Assembly: GCF_004358675.1 (NCBI RefSeq)
Contig: NZ_SMZO01000029.1
Coordinates: 1 to 47,001, forward strand
Reading direction: 5' to 3'
Origin: Meridianimarinicoccus aquatilis
GTDB lineage: Bacteria; Pseudomonadota; Alphaproteobacteria; Rhodobacterales; Rhodobacteraceae
Length of the DNA stretch: 47,001 bases
The notes below the pieces were generated by a model. It made no database searches and was not told the origin of the DNA. It saw nothing but the letters and a program-made list of their open reading frames with translations. Within the stretch, counting starts at the first letter, position 1. Each line of letters begins with the position of its first letter. This document shows, piece after piece, positions 7,841 through 16,822 of the stretch. The position numbers and the translations under genes are program-made.

Positions 7841-8368
7841 ATGGAAATTTCTCGACTGTTAAAAGGCGCCGTGACGGCATTGGGCTTGTCCCTTGCCTCC
7901 ATATCGGCGCATGCCGCACCAGTATTGGACGGGGGCTGGTTCGGCGACGACGTACAAGACACGAACACCGCTTCTGACTTTTCACCTTACACATTCACGT
8001 TGCTGGCCGACGCTTGGTTTCGGATTACCGACGCGTTCCTCACCGGCGACAAATACACAGTGTTTGAAACAGGCTCGACCACACCCCTCCTGACAACAGC
8101 GCTGTTTGGCTTCTCATCCGGGTTTGGTGACAACACAACCGCAGATTTTGGTTGGACCAGCGCGTCGCATGAAAGCGCTGAAATCCTCCTGTCCGCTGGC
8201 AGCTATAGCCTAGAGGTTTTTGGTGACTGTGGCGGCGGGTGCCCTGCAGGGTTTTACACACGCCTCGACTCGGCCATGCCAACTGTTCCGGTCCCTGCGG
8301 CTCTTCCGCTCCTGTTGGGCGGCATCGCAACCATGGGTGCCTTGCGCCGGACCAAACGCAAAAGCTGA
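7841..8368 (+). CDS. Secreted VPxPA-CTERM (PEP-CTERM-like) sorting-signal protein
   Basis: A 175-residue small exported protein. Residues 1-26 are a signal peptide ending AHAA. The mature part is polar, Gly/Asp/Thr-rich and mostly beta, with a CGGGC pair (about residue 129-133). The C-terminus is a sorting signal: VPVPAALPLLLGGIATMGAL followed by the basic tail RRTKRKS. This matches the VPLPA-CTERM variant of the PEP-CTERM class, whose members are handled by a dedicated exosortase and usually end up in exopolysaccharide or at the surface. No exosortase is in this window, so it must be encoded elsewhere if the system works. The gene has its own terminator and no operon partner. GGAG about seven bases before the ATG supports the start. 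Confidence 0.8.
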   Translation: MEISRLLKGAVTALGLSLASISAHAAPVLDGGWFGDDVQDTNTASDFSPYTFTLLADAWFRITDAFLTGDKYTVFETGSTTPLLTTALFGFSSGFGDNTTADFGWTSASHESAEILLSAGSYSLEVFGDCGGGCPAGFYTRLDSAMPTVPVPAALPLLLGGIATMGALRRTKRKS

Positions 8369-8424
8369 CATCCCACATGACACCCCGGTGGTGCTACCCG
8401 GGTTGCATGCTGTGATAACAACAG

Positions 8425-8452
8425 AAACCCGCCTTTCTTGGCGGGTTTTTTT
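8425..8452 (+). terminator. Rho-independent terminator after the VPxPA-CTERM gene
   Basis: The hairpin CCCGCC (8428-8433), loop TTTCTT, GGCGGG (8440-8445) is followed by seven T. Upstream AAA can extend the stem against the T-run, so it may also act on the convergent ccmG transcript. Confidence 0.9.
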
Positions 8453-8487
8453 ACGTCTTTCACGCTCTGTCAGAGATGTAACTTGGG

Positions 8488-9027
8488 CTACGAGCCACCC
8501 GCCTCGGCGATGGCTGGGCGTATGGTGTTTTCAAGAACGCTCCGCGTGATCGGTCCGGCAAAGCGTAAGACAACCGTGCCCTGTCCATCGATCACAAATG
8601 TCTCGGGGACACCGTACAGGCCCCAGTCAAGCGCCATCCGGCCCGATGCATCCGCACCCACCGCAACATAAGGATCACCCAATTCCCGCAGGAACCCCAG
8701 CGCCTTGTCGCCCTCATCCTTGTAGTTCACGCCATAAATCGTGACGCCCTCCGCCGCCAGTTGTTCCAGCACAGGATGCTCCACCCGGCAGGGCGCACAC
8801 CAACTGGCCCAGAAATTCACCAACTTCACCCCTGGCGCGCGCAGGCTGGCCGCATCGAAACTTACCTTGTCACCCAACGGCGTAACGGCCACAGCAGGCG
8901 CAGGTTGCCCGGCAACCGCCGATGGCAACGCATCTGGATCATCTCGGAACATCCCGAAATAGAACAACGCCGCAAGAGCCGCGAAAATCATCGGCGGCAA
9001 AGCCACAAGGGGCTTGATATTAGCCAT
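8488..9027 (-). CDS. ccmG: Thiol:disulfide oxidoreductase CcmG/DsbE (cytochrome c maturation)
   Basis: A 179-residue periplasmic thioredoxin anchored by an N-terminal membrane segment (about residues 7-25, VALPPMIFAALAALFYFGMF). It keeps the apocytochrome c CxxCH cysteines reduced for haem ligation. The active site is WCAPC, Cys77 and Cys80, and the DsbE-type PETFVID cis-proline loop is present near residue 145. The ATG at 9027 overlaps the ccmD stop by eight bases, which decides the start over an upstream in-frame ATG at 9114 that would lack family similarity. It is the last gene of the ccmA-B-C-D-G run; ccmE, ccmF and ccmH are not in the window. Confidence 0.95.
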   Translation of the reverse strand: MANIKPLVALPPMIFAALAALFYFGMFRDDPDALPSAVAGQPAPAVAVTPLGDKVSFDAASLRAPGVKLVNFWASWCAPCRVEHPVLEQLAAEGVTIYGVNYKDEGDKALGFLRELGDPYVAVGADASGRMALDWGLYGVPETFVIDGQGTVVLRFAGPITRSVLENTIRPAIAEAGGS

Positions 9028-9181
9028 TTTTCTGTTCCCGCTTCGCCTCAATCCGGCGCAATTCCGCGCGCACCTTTGCGCTTTGGCGAAGGCTGAACCA
9101 CACCAACCCGGCAATCATCACCAAGGATACGGCATAGGCCGATGCGACCTCGGCCGCGTATTTTCCAAGATCTGGTATCAT
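9020..9181 (-). CDS. ccmD: Haem exporter protein CcmD
   Basis: A 53-residue single-pass membrane protein. One transmembrane helix (about residues 13-31, VASAYAVSLVMIAGLVWFS) is followed by a highly basic cytoplasmic tail (RQSAKVRAELRRIEAKRE), the classical CcmD architecture. CcmD stabilises the CcmABC-CcmE complex and helps release haem-loaded CcmE. Its ATG overlaps the ccmC stop (ATGA) and its stop overlaps the ccmG start, so translation is coupled on both sides. Position and topology together make the assignment safe despite its small size. Confidence 0.93.
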   Translation of the reverse strand: MIPDLGKYAAEVASAYAVSLVMIAGLVWFSLRQSAKVRAELRRIEAKREQKNG

Positions 9182-9909
9182 CCCATCCGCTCCCGGTTCA
9201 TCAGCGCTTGAAGACGCCGCTTGCGGATTTCGGTCCGTGTGCGCAGCAGCACCAGAGCAAAGAACAGCAACACGAACCCGGCAATAGACACCAGCAGCGG
9301 GTGATAGAACACGTCGGCCACGTTCTCTTCCTTGTCCAAGCTCAGCGACGCACCCTGATGCAGCCCTTGGTTCCAGAACAGAACCGCATAGCGCGACAAA
9401 AGCGCGAAAACCGATCCCACCAAGCACAATACCGATGTCAGGTCCGCCGCAGTGTCCGCATTTTCCACGGCTTCCCAAAGGGCCATGTAGCCTAAATAGA
9501 ACAACGCCAAAATCAGAAACGACGTCAACCGCGGGTCCCACGCCCACCAGGTGCCCCACATCGGCTGGCCCCAGATCGCCCCGGTCACCAGGGCAATCAC
9601 CGTCATCACCAACCCCACGGGCGCCGCCGCCCGCGCTGCCAGCGCGCTCACATGGTGCCGGCGCACCAACCAGATCAACGACGTGACCAGCATCATCAGC
9701 CACGCATTGATAGCCATCAGCGCGGCAGGCACATGCAGATAGATGATCTTGACCGTGGACCCCTGCCGATAGTCATCCGGCGTGAAGAAGAACCCCCAAA
9801 TCAGGCCGACGACAAGGCACAGCGCACTCAGCCCAGCCGCCCAAGGCAACATGGCCCCGCTGACCTGCATAAATTTCTTCGGGTTGGCATATTCCCAGAG
9901 CGATTTCAT
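9178..9909 (-). CDS. ccmC: Haem transporter permease CcmC
   Basis: A 243-residue integral membrane protein with about six transmembrane helices. The tryptophan-rich haem-handling motif is WGTWWAWDPRLTS, flanked by conserved histidines (YLHVPAAL on one side and the later periplasmic region on the other). CcmC loads haem covalently onto CcmE in the periplasm. The ATG at 9909 starts the family sequence MKSLWEYANPKKF; the frame extends upstream to 10002, but those residues are not CcmC-like. The stop overlaps ccmD. ccmB ends 55 bases upstream. Confidence 0.96.
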   Translation of the reverse strand: MKSLWEYANPKKFMQVSGAMLPWAAGLSALCLVVGLIWGFFFTPDDYRQGSTVKIIYLHVPAALMAINAWLMMLVTSLIWLVRRHHVSALAARAAAPVGLVMTVIALVTGAIWGQPMWGTWWAWDPRLTSFLILALFYLGYMALWEAVENADTAADLTSVLCLVGSVFALLSRYAVLFWNQGLHQGASLSLDKEENVADVFYHPLLVSIAGFVLLFFALVLLRTRTEIRKRRLQALMNRERMG

Positions 9910-9964
9910 ACGCGAATATTTAAGGGCCGCAGGGTCGTCTTGCACGTCACAATCCCTCCAAGTG

Positions 9965-10621
9965 TTAGCGCAAATTGACGCGGAGAGCCGCCGCCGCCGC
10001 AAAGGGCATCAGCGCGCAGCATGCAAAGCTGATGCCAGCCATCAAAGCCAGCGGTGTGTTCACAGCCATCCCCTCTGCCCCGCGCCGCGCCGCCTCAGCG
10101 CCGAAAATCAGCGTCGGTACATAAAGCGGCAACACCAAAAGCGACAACAAAAGCCCGCCCCGGCGCAGCCCCACGGTCAAGGCCGCGCCAAACGCGCCGA
10201 TCACACTCAGTGCAGGTGTTCCAAGCGCAAGCGAGATGACCAGCCAGACAAAGCCTTGCCCCGGCAGGTTCAACATCACCCCCAGAACAGGGGCCATCAG
10301 CGTCAAGGGCAACCCCGTGGTCAACCAATGGGCCACCGCCTTCACCCCAACCACCGCCTCCAGCGGGATCGGCGCCGTGGCCAGCAAATCAAGCGATCCA
10401 TCTTCGAAATCCAACGCAAACAGCCGGTCAAGCGACAGCAAACACGCCAGCAGCGCCCCAATCCACAAGATACCGGGCGCAATGCGGGTCAGCGTGGCCG
10501 TGTCAGGGCCAACCCCGAACGGCACCAAGACCACAACGACAAGGAAAAATGCCAGTCCAAGGCCAAACCCGCCGCCCGCGCGCACGGCAATTGCCAGATC
10601 ACGGCGTAACAACGCGATCAT
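9965..10621 (-). CDS. ccmB: Haem exporter permease CcmB
   Basis: A 218-residue permease with six predicted hydrophobic segments. It is the membrane partner of the CcmA ATPase in the CcmABCD complex, which uses ATP to release holo-CcmE. The N-terminus ([18 protein letters not shown]) and the [18 protein letters not shown] loop after the second helix are typical of CcmB. The length matches the family (about 220). Its ATG overlaps the ccmA stop by four bases (ATGA). Confidence 0.95.
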   Translation of the reverse strand: MIALLRRDLAIAVRAGGGFGLGLAFFLVVVVLVPFGVGPDTATLTRIAPGILWIGALLACLLSLDRLFALDFEDGSLDLLATAPIPLEAVVGVKAVAHWLTTGLPLTLMAPVLGVMLNLPGQGFVWLVISLALGTPALSVIGAFGAALTVGLRRGGLLLSLLVLPLYVPTLIFGAEAARRGAEGMAVNTPLALMAGISFACCALMPFAAAAALRVNLR

Positions 10622-11241
10622 AAAAAAGCCTCGTCGCTGTCAAACTCTGCTGCGCCAACGCCGGCAGCCGCGCGATAGGGGCCAAGGTCCAGCACACGCG
10701 CCTCTGTCAGACCCAGATCGATATGTGTCGCCATAACCGCAGCGCCGCCGCCCGCCAGATGAGTGCGCACCGCTGACGCAAACAAGGCGACACTCGCCGC
10801 GTCCAGCGACACCGTCGGTTCGTCAAACATCCACACAGGCCGCCCGGTGACCATCATCCGCGCCAGTCCCAGCCGCCGCTTTTGGCCCGCCGACAGGTTT
10901 TGTGCCGCACGGCTTGTCAAACCTTCAAGGTCAAAGGCCGCAATCGCCGGCGCAATCTCGCTTCTGCCAAAGATACGCGCCCAGAAATCAAGGTTCTCGG
11001 TGACGCTCAAGGTCGGTTTCACACCGTCCGCATGTCCCGCATAGGCCAACACATCCTCGCCCACATGCACCTCGCCTGCGAGGGGCGGCTGTAAGCCGGC
11101 CAGCGTGCGCAGCAGCGTCGTCTTGCCAATCCCGTTCGGGCCCCGCAAAACCAACGCCTCGCCAGCGTTCAAAGCGAAAGACAGCCCTTCCAGAACCGGA
11201 ACACCGCCGCGTGCAATGGCAAGGTTCGACACGCTCAGCAC
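10618..11241 (-). CDS. ccmA: Haem exporter ATP-binding protein CcmA
   Basis: A 207-residue ABC ATPase driving the CcmABCD complex. The Walker A is GPNGIGKTT (about residues 34-42), the ABC signature is [13 protein letters not shown] and the Walker B is VWMFDEPT, followed by the D-loop SLDAAS and an H-loop histidine (MATHIDL). The start is a GTG at 11241 that gives the conserved first strand [12 protein letters not shown]; no better ATG is nearby. It is the first gene of the ccm run, separated by 115 bases from the preceding Mth938-like gene, so a promoter may lie at 11242-11356. Confidence 0.95.
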   Translation of the reverse strand: MLSVSNLAIARGGVPVLEGLSFALNAGEALVLRGPNGIGKTTLLRTLAGLQPPLAGEVHVGEDVLAYAGHADGVKPTLSVTENLDFWARIFGRSEIAPAIAAFDLEGLTSRAAQNLSAGQKRRLGLARMMVTGRPVWMFDEPTVSLDAASVALFASAVRTHLAGGGAAVMATHIDLGLTEARVLDLGPYRAAAGVGAAEFDSDEAFL

Positions 11242-11356
11242 GTCGGGGCCCCGATATTACGCATGAAATGCCTGACAGGCAGAATGTGCCCGGAAACCGC
11301 ACAATCAGGGCACACAGCATGCCCTGAACCGGCGCCGCACAGTCCGAAGGTCTGGC

Positions 11357-11716
11357 TCACGCGACGGGCCGTGCCGCAAGCCCGATGCGCCGCCCTTCGG
11401 ACAGCAGCACGTTATATGTGCGGCACGCCGCAGGGCTGGCCATGATCTCGACCCCGATGCCAGTCTCTTCCAACGCAGCGCGCAGATCGGCCGGAATGTG
11501 CGCAATCTCGGCCCCGGTTCCAACAAGCAGAACATCCACAGACCCGGATAACGCCAACAAAGGGGCCGCATCGTCATACCCGCCCCAAACCGCCGGGGTC
11601 AGACCCGGCGCAACCAGCAAGCCACCCGTGACAACCTGCCCGCCCACGCGGAAAAAGCCCGGACCATAGCCATCAATCGGCGCACCGTCCGAATAGTCTA
11701 CCTCGTTCAGTCGCAT
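11357..11716 (-). CDS. Mth938-like domain protein (DUF498)
   Basis: A 119-residue protein of the Mth938/COG3737 family (relatives include human AAMDC and NDUFAF3). It is recognised by the central segment LLALSGSVDVLLVGTGAEI, the run ADLRAALEETGIGVEIM and the C-terminal ACRTYNVLLSEGRRIGLAA. The family folds as a small alpha/beta domain. In eukaryotes NDUFAF3 helps assemble respiratory complex I, but the bacterial role is not settled. I prefer the ATG at 11716 with GGGAG seven bases upstream over the adjacent TTG. The gene follows secF by about 40 bases, and the secDF-Mth938 order recurs in alphaproteobacteria, which suggests a membrane-assembly link. Confidence 0.88.
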   Translation of the reverse strand: MRLNEVDYSDGAPIDGYGPGFFRVGGQVVTGGLLVAPGLTPAVWGGYDDAAPLLALSGSVDVLLVGTGAEIAHIPADLRAALEETGIGVEIMASPAACRTYNVLLSEGRRIGLAARPVA

Positions 11717-11758
11717 CAACGGTCTCCCTATCCCGGCGGCGCGGCGATGGACGCAACG

Positions 11759-12727
11759 TTATGCGTCCACGTCACCGAATTGCGTTCCCGCGCCGGCATC
11801 TGGCTTGCTCCAGTCGCGCTTGACGCCCAGTTGCAGCACGATGTTCTTCGCAACATAGAGCGAAGAATAGGTGCCGACGACAATCCCGAACGTAATTGCA
11901 AACACGAACCCGCGGATCACGTCCCCGCCCAGAACCAGCAGCGCGATCAGCGCCAAAAGCGTGGTGCCACTGGTCATCAAGGTCCGCGCCAGAGTTTCGT
12001 TCACACTCAGGTTCATCACGTCAACCAGTGGCTTGGTCTTGAACTTGCGCAGGTTCTCGCGCAGCCGGTCAAAGATCACCACGGTGTCGTTGATCGAATA
12101 GCCGATAATCGTCAAAAGCGCGGCGATCGTGGCCAGATCGAACCGGATCTGAAGCACCGCAAAGATACCAATGGCCAGAATGACATCGTGGAACAATGCG
12201 GCGACAGCCCCAATCGCGAACTGCCATTCAAAGCGCAACCAGATGTAGAACATGATCAGCACCATGGCGACCGCAACAGCGATCACCGCGCTTTTGACCA
12301 ATTCGCCAGACACCTTCGGACCCACGGATTCCACCGAGGCAAATTGCAACTCGGGGTCCAGCGCCAGAAGAGCCGTGCGCACGTCTTCGATGGTTTCGGC
12401 GGTAACGCTCTCCACGCCTTCTTGGGCTTGCAGACGGATCATGGCGACGTTTTTGTCATCGCCAAAACTGGGGTCAAAGACTTCGGTAATCCGAACATCG
12501 CCCAAACCCAGCGGATCAATCGCCGCCCGGTAGGCCCCAACATCCACAGCCTGCGTGCTTTCACTGCGGATCGTCGTGCCACCCGAAAAGTCGATGCCGA
12601 AATTCAGCCCCATAACCATCCATGCCACCAACGACAGAATGACAGCGACTATGGAAATGCCAGACGTGATCTTCCGATAGCGAAAGAAGTCATAGGCGGT
12701 GTCTTGCGGGACTAGGCGCAGGCGCAT
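11759..12727 (-). CDS. secF: Protein translocase subunit SecF
   Basis: A 322-residue six-helix membrane protein which, with SecD, uses the proton gradient to pull exported proteins across the inner membrane. Family marks are GLNFGIDFSGGTTI after the first helix, VALSE-type periplasmic domain sequence with GLGDVRITEVFD, and GYSINDTVVIFDRLRENLRK in the membrane domain. The second-half sequence SVNETLARTLMTSGTTLLAL is also typical. It starts three bases downstream of secD, so the two are co-translated. Length is normal for alphaproteobacteria. Confidence 0.97.
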   Translation of the reverse strand: MRLRLVPQDTAYDFFRYRKITSGISIVAVILSLVAWMVMGLNFGIDFSGGTTIRSESTQAVDVGAYRAAIDPLGLGDVRITEVFDPSFGDDKNVAMIRLQAQEGVESVTAETIEDVRTALLALDPELQFASVESVGPKVSGELVKSAVIAVAVAMVLIMFYIWLRFEWQFAIGAVAALFHDVILAIGIFAVLQIRFDLATIAALLTIIGYSINDTVVIFDRLRENLRKFKTKPLVDVMNLSVNETLARTLMTSGTTLLALIALLVLGGDVIRGFVFAITFGIVVGTYSSLYVAKNIVLQLGVKRDWSKPDAGAGTQFGDVDA

Positions 12728-12730
12728 CTG

Positions 12731-14395
12731 TCAGACCTCAATGCTTTTGGGGCGGGCGCGGTCAAACCACGTCACCATGATAAGCCGCGTTACGAAAATC
12801 GCGGTAAAGACCGATGTCAGAATACCCATCCCCAGCGTGACCGCAAAGCCCCGCACCGGGCCAGAGCCCATGGTGAACAAGATCGCCGCCACAAGAAACG
12901 TGGTGACGTTGGCATCCAGAATGGCCGACAAAGCCCGCTCATAGCCTTGCTCGATGGCACGGGCCGGGCCGCGCGCGCGGCGCAACTCTTCGCGGATACG
13001 CTCGAACACCAGCACGTTGGCATCCACCGCCATACCAATGGTCAGAACAATCCCGGCGATGCCCGGCAAGGTCAGGGTGGCGCCAATCAACGACAGCAGC
13101 CCGAACATCAGACCCACGTTCAGGATCAGCGCGATATTTGCGAACAGACCAAACAAGCCATAGCTGAGCCACATGAACACCAGCACGGCAGCAAAGGCCA
13201 CGACACAGGCAATCGCGCCTGCTTCAATGCTGTCTTGCCCCAGTTCCGGCCCGATAGTCCGTTCTTCCAGGAACGTCATCTCGGCCGGCAAGGCCCCGGC
13301 GCGCAGCAAGACCGCAAGCTGGGTGCTGTCCTCGACCGTGAAATTGCCGGTGATGATGCCGGACCCGCCCGGAATATGGCTTTGAATGGTCGGCGCGCTG
13401 ATCACTTCCTCGTCCAGCACAATCGCAAACGGGCTGCCGATATTGTCCGCAGTGTAATCGCCGAACTTGCGCGCCCCCGTCGGATTGAACCGGAAATTCA
13501 CCGCCGGGCGACCGTTCTGGTCAAAGGCCGGCTGTGCATCGGTCAACTCTTCGCCCGACACAACCACACGGTCTTCGATGATATAAAATACGCCCTGCTC
13601 GTCCAGCGACGGCAGCACGACATTGCCAACCCCGGCAGACGCAGTGCCATCAGCCGTCCGCCCAACCACCGGCTGAAAGGTCAGCCGCGCCGTCGTCCCG
13701 ATCAGCGCCTTCAACTCGGCCGCCGACCCGATGCCCGGCACCTGAATCAGAATACGCGTGTCGCCCTGCCGCTGGATCGTCGGCTCGCGCGTGCCAACCT
13801 CGTCCACACGGCGGCGAATAATCTCAAGGCTCTGCTGGATCGTGCGCCGGTCCGTCGCCTGCTTCTCGGCGTCCGACAGGGTGACGATCAACACATCGCC
13901 CTCGCCGCGCACATCGATGTCAGACGCGCCAACCCCGGTCAGCGACACAATCGGCCGCGCCAGATCACGCACGACATCAATCGCGCGCGCCATGCCCGCC
14001 GCCTCGCCGATCCGCACATGCAACTCGCCCGCCACAGCATCAAGCCGCCGCACCGGACCAACCGTCTCCCGCTCCGCCCGCAACGCGTTGCGCACATCGG
14101 GCCATAAACCGCGCATACGGTCAGCATACACATCGGCAACCTGCACTTCGGCCAGCAAATGCGCCCCGCCCCGCAGATCAAGCCCAAGGTTCACCAAACC
14201 GGACGGAAGGAACGACGGCCACCCGGCCAGCTCCGCCTCCAACTCCGGCGTCGAAAGCCCGCTTTGCTCCATCAGCTTGGCAGCGTCATTGTGACCCTCA
14301 ACCCGAGAGTAAAACACGTTCGGCAGCGCCAGCAGGACCCCGCAGGCGACAAGCGCCCAGATCACCACCCGCTTCCATGTGGGAATGTGCAGCAT
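12731..14395 (-). CDS. secD: Protein translocase subunit SecD
   Basis: A 554-residue partner of SecF with one N-terminal helix, a large periplasmic P1 region (about residues 40-370) and five C-terminal helices. Visible family motifs are NLGLDLRGGAHLLAEV at the base of P1, RVDEVGTREPTIQRQG, and in the membrane domain GIVLTIGMAVDANVLVFERIREEL. The start MLHIPTWKRVVIWALVACGV is typical. It is separated from yajC by 73 bases containing a GC-rich hairpin, which could modulate readthrough. Confidence 0.97.
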   Translation of the reverse strand: MLHIPTWKRVVIWALVACGVLLALPNVFYSRVEGHNDAAKLMEQSGLSTPELEAELAGWPSFLPSGLVNLGLDLRGGAHLLAEVQVADVYADRMRGLWPDVRNALRAERETVGPVRRLDAVAGELHVRIGEAAGMARAIDVVRDLARPIVSLTGVGASDIDVRGEGDVLIVTLSDAEKQATDRRTIQQSLEIIRRRVDEVGTREPTIQRQGDTRILIQVPGIGSAAELKALIGTTARLTFQPVVGRTADGTASAGVGNVVLPSLDEQGVFYIIEDRVVVSGEELTDAQPAFDQNGRPAVNFRFNPTGARKFGDYTADNIGSPFAIVLDEEVISAPTIQSHIPGGSGIITGNFTVEDSTQLAVLLRAGALPAEMTFLEERTIGPELGQDSIEAGAIACVVAFAAVLVFMWLSYGLFGLFANIALILNVGLMFGLLSLIGATLTLPGIAGIVLTIGMAVDANVLVFERIREELRRARGPARAIEQGYERALSAILDANVTTFLVAAILFTMGSGPVRGFAVTLGMGILTSVFTAIFVTRLIMVTWFDRARPKSIEV

Positions 14396-14439
14396 GCGCC
14401 CTCCAAGGCGAGCAACGGGGCAAAACCGCCCCCGTCAAA

Positions 14440-14460
14440 GCCCCCCACACCATGGGGGGC
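14440..14460 (-). promoter_or_regulatory. GC-rich hairpin between yajC and secD
   Basis: The arms GCCCCCC (14440-14446) and GGGGGGC (14454-14460) enclose a seven-base loop in the intercistronic spacer. There is no proper T-run downstream on the transcribed strand (only TTTGAC), so an mRNA-processing or partial-attenuation role is more likely than full termination. The role is inferred. Confidence 0.45.
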
Positions 14461-14468
14461 CGAACAGA

Positions 14469-14825
14469 TTACTTCGCCGGTTCAGTCTTGCTCAGAACCT
14501 GCGCGATGGTGCTCTGAACCACCCGAACCTTGACGTTCTCGGCCAACTCGACCTCAAGCTCGCCATCCTCTTTGACCTTCACAACCTTGCCGATCAAACC
14601 GCCCTGCGTGATCACCTGATCGCCACGGCGCAGCGCCTCAACCATCTTCGCGTGCTCCTTGACCTTCTTCTGCTGCGGACGGATCAGCAGGAAATACATG
14701 ATCGCGAAAATCAGGATCAGCGGAACAAAGCTGGAAATCGCACTCATCGGGTCAGCGGCCTGGGCAAAGGCAGGCGCGGCAAACGCGGTAACGGCAGCAG
14801 CAAAAGCAGCGGTGGAAAGCATCAT
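14469..14825 (-). CDS. yajC: Preprotein translocase subunit YajC
   Basis: A 118-residue protein with a short hydrophobic N-terminus that may act as a signal anchor, a transmembrane helix (FVPLILIFAIMYFLLIRPQQ, about residues 34-53) and the characteristic RPQQKKVKEH then LRRGDQVITQGGLIGKVVKV. YajC associates with SecDF and YidC. GAGGA just upstream supports a start at one of two adjacent ATG codons (14825 or 14822). It heads the yajC-secD-secF run. Divergent from it, a pentapeptide-repeat gene begins at 15018, where serS would usually be expected. Confidence 0.95.
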   Translation of the reverse strand: MMLSTAAFAAAVTAFAAPAFAQAADPMSAISSFVPLILIFAIMYFLLIRPQQKKVKEHAKMVEALRRGDQVITQGGLIGKVVKVKEDGELEVELAENVKVRVVQSTIAQVLSKTEPAK

Positions 14826-15017
14826 GTATCCTCATCTGGCGCGACCCTACGGCCCCGCATGGGTGTCAGTGGCAAATTTGCGCGGACCCTAAGCGCCCGC
14901 ACGGGTGAAGGCAAGCAGACCCCGCCGACATCCCAAGGACACATAGGCACAGGCTTGAGAGCTTGCCACCACCCCGCTAAGCTTCTCGCAACTTAAAGCA
15001 TATCTAAGGCAACAATT

Positions 15018-16793
15018 TTGGATCAATTCATCACGTGGGACGCTGGCGGCACGACGATTCATGTCCCGGCTATTCCAAATGGCATCGGCCTCGTCGTGAC
15101 CCTTTTCGGCTTTGGGGCTGGCCTCGCGCTTCTGCTGTGGGTCCTTCGGAACTGGGAAAAACGCCGCGCCGTCGGTCTCGCCATCTCCAATTGGGCCAAC
15201 CTCGCCAAGCGCTTTTTCACCACCAAGTATCTGTGGCTCGTCTTGCCGCTCGCCGCCACCGCGATCGTCTGGGCGCTGGCAAACTACGTCTGGCAACTGC
15301 CGGGCATCCTCCACGATGTACTGGCGCGCTTGGGGGCACTCCTAAAGACCAACACCACCACCACGCACGAAGCCACCAACACCAGCATCCGCAATCTGGG
15401 CTACACCTTCGCCGCCCTCGCCGGCGCACTCGCCATCTTCGCCACGATTCCCTTTCAACTCATCAAGGTCTGGGTCAACGAACGCAGCACCCGAACCGCC
15501 GAAGAAAACCTCACCACCAACCTGATCAATCAGGCCGTCGCGAACCTCGGGGCGCAAAAAGAGGTCAACAGACTGTGCCGCACCGTCACTTACACTAAGG
15601 ACGGCAAACCAAAGGCCATGTTTCAATGGTACGATGAACCGCACGAACTTCCGGATGCAGACACGGACGAAAACGGCCACCTTCAACGCAAAACCGAAAT
15701 ATGGCGACATGTTACTGTCAACTTGCCCAACTTAGTTGTGAGGTACGGAGCGCTGGCGTCCCTTCAACGAATAGCCGATGACAGCGACCGATATAGCCAC
15801 ACAGTTACCAAACTACTGTCCGACTATATCCGCACAACAGCCAACGAAACGTTCGACGAAGCGCGCCCACGCAATGACAAAGAAAAAGAAATCTTGAAGC
15901 CTCGTGCTGACTTCGATTCCGCGCTGGCTGTGCTGGCTCAACTACCAAAAACGCAAAAAACCAAAGCTCCCGCCCCACAATTCCGAACAGATTTAAGCCG
16001 AATAAATCTCCAACGTTGCGATCTGGCTGGATACGATTTCTCTCACATGAACCTCGACTTCGCCCAGTTTCAAAACGCGAGACTATTCGAGACGAAATTT
16101 TCCGGAGCGAGTCTGAAACATGCCAATTTCGCTGGTGCAACTCTCATGCTCGCAGTTTTGGATCACGCAGATTTATCCTCGGCCAAACTAGAAAGGGCAG
16201 ATCTTGCCAATTCAAGCCTCATTGGTGCGACCTTCACCAAAGCATCATTCAGTAGAAAAGCGGCGCTATTCAACTCAAACATGCGCGACATAGATTTGCG
16301 AGGCGCCTCTCTCATCAAAGCAAAATTAAATAATTCAAACCTTCAGCGCGCTAAACTCCAGCACGCACGACTGGACAAAGCCGAACTTAACCACGCCGAC
16401 TTGCGTAATGCGATCCTCACTGACGCCAGCCTAGAACAAGCCGAACTCAAAAGAACTTGGATTGACGGTGCTGATTTCTCTGGTTCAAATCTATTCGAAG
16501 TTGAATTTGAGTGGAAGAAAAACAGCTTTTCACCAAAGTCTTTGCGCGGCGCGGGTCTGGCTAGCGTTGATCTTTCCCATCCTTTCCAATGCGGCAAAGT
16601 GAAAGATTTGGGGGCCCTGCTATCGCAATCATTCGGCGATGCCTCGGTAAAGTTGCCCGAAGGTCTAAAAGCAGGGCAACCACCGCTTGAACACTGGTCC
16701 ACTCAAAATCTCGATTTGAATGATTTCAAAAACGCTTGGCGCAGGCATCAGAGCGACATTGGGTACATACCAAGTAGCCGCGTGCCAATCTAG
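15018..16793 (+). CDS. Membrane-anchored pentapeptide-repeat protein
   Basis: A 591-residue protein with two parts. The first 150 residues hold three hydrophobic helices (about 19-44, 72-95 and 127-150). A linker follows with charged residues and several tryptophans. Residues about 325-505 form a right-handed beta-helix of pentapeptide repeats of the form A(D/N)Lxx, for example LSSAKLERADLANSSLIGA and LDKAELNHADLRNAILTDA. The tail is non-repetitive. The start is a TTG at 15018, and no in-frame ATG near it gives the first helix. Pentapeptide proteins can be protein-binding scaffolds or DNA mimics; the substrate here is unknown. The second half is clearly poorer in GC than its neighbours, and the gene interrupts yajC-serS, both of which suggest acquisition. 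Confidence 0.85.
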   Translation: MDQFITWDAGGTTIHVPAIPNGIGLVVTLFGFGAGLALLLWVLRNWEKRRAVGLAISNWANLAKRFFTTKYLWLVLPLAATAIVWALANYVWQLPGILHDVLARLGALLKTNTTTTHEATNTSIRNLGYTFAALAGALAIFATIPFQLIKVWVNERSTRTAEENLTTNLINQAVANLGAQKEVNRLCRTVTYTKDGKPKAMFQWYDEPHELPDADTDENGHLQRKTEIWRHVTVNLPNLVVRYGALASLQRIADDSDRYSHTVTKLLSDYIRTTANETFDEARPRNDKEKEILKPRADFDSALAVLAQLPKTQKTKAPAPQFRTDLSRINLQRCDLAGYDFSHMNLDFAQFQNARLFETKFSGASLKHANFAGATLMLAVLDHADLSSAKLERADLANSSLIGATFTKASFSRKAALFNSNMRDIDLRGASLIKAKLNNSNLQRAKLQHARLDKAELNHADLRNAILTDASLEQAELKRTWIDGADFSGSNLFEVEFEWKKNSFSPKSLRGAGLASVDLSHPFQCGKVKDLGALLSQSFGDASVKLPEGLKAGQPPLEHWSTQNLDLNDFKNAWRRHQSDIGYIPSSRVPI

Positions 16794-16822
16794 CTATCAC
16801 TCCAACTCATTGAACCGCAAAC

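Noticed and set aside
9782-10609. 275-codon open frame opposite ccmB/ccmC
   Set aside because: Arg/Gln/His-rich translation typical of the antisense of hydrophobic membrane genes; no family features.
11747-12715. 322-codon open frame opposite secF
   Set aside because: Antisense shadow covering nearly the whole of secF; no recognisable domain.
12947-14107. 386-codon open frame opposite secD
   Set aside because: Antisense shadow of secD with extreme His/Arg content; secD itself is unambiguous.
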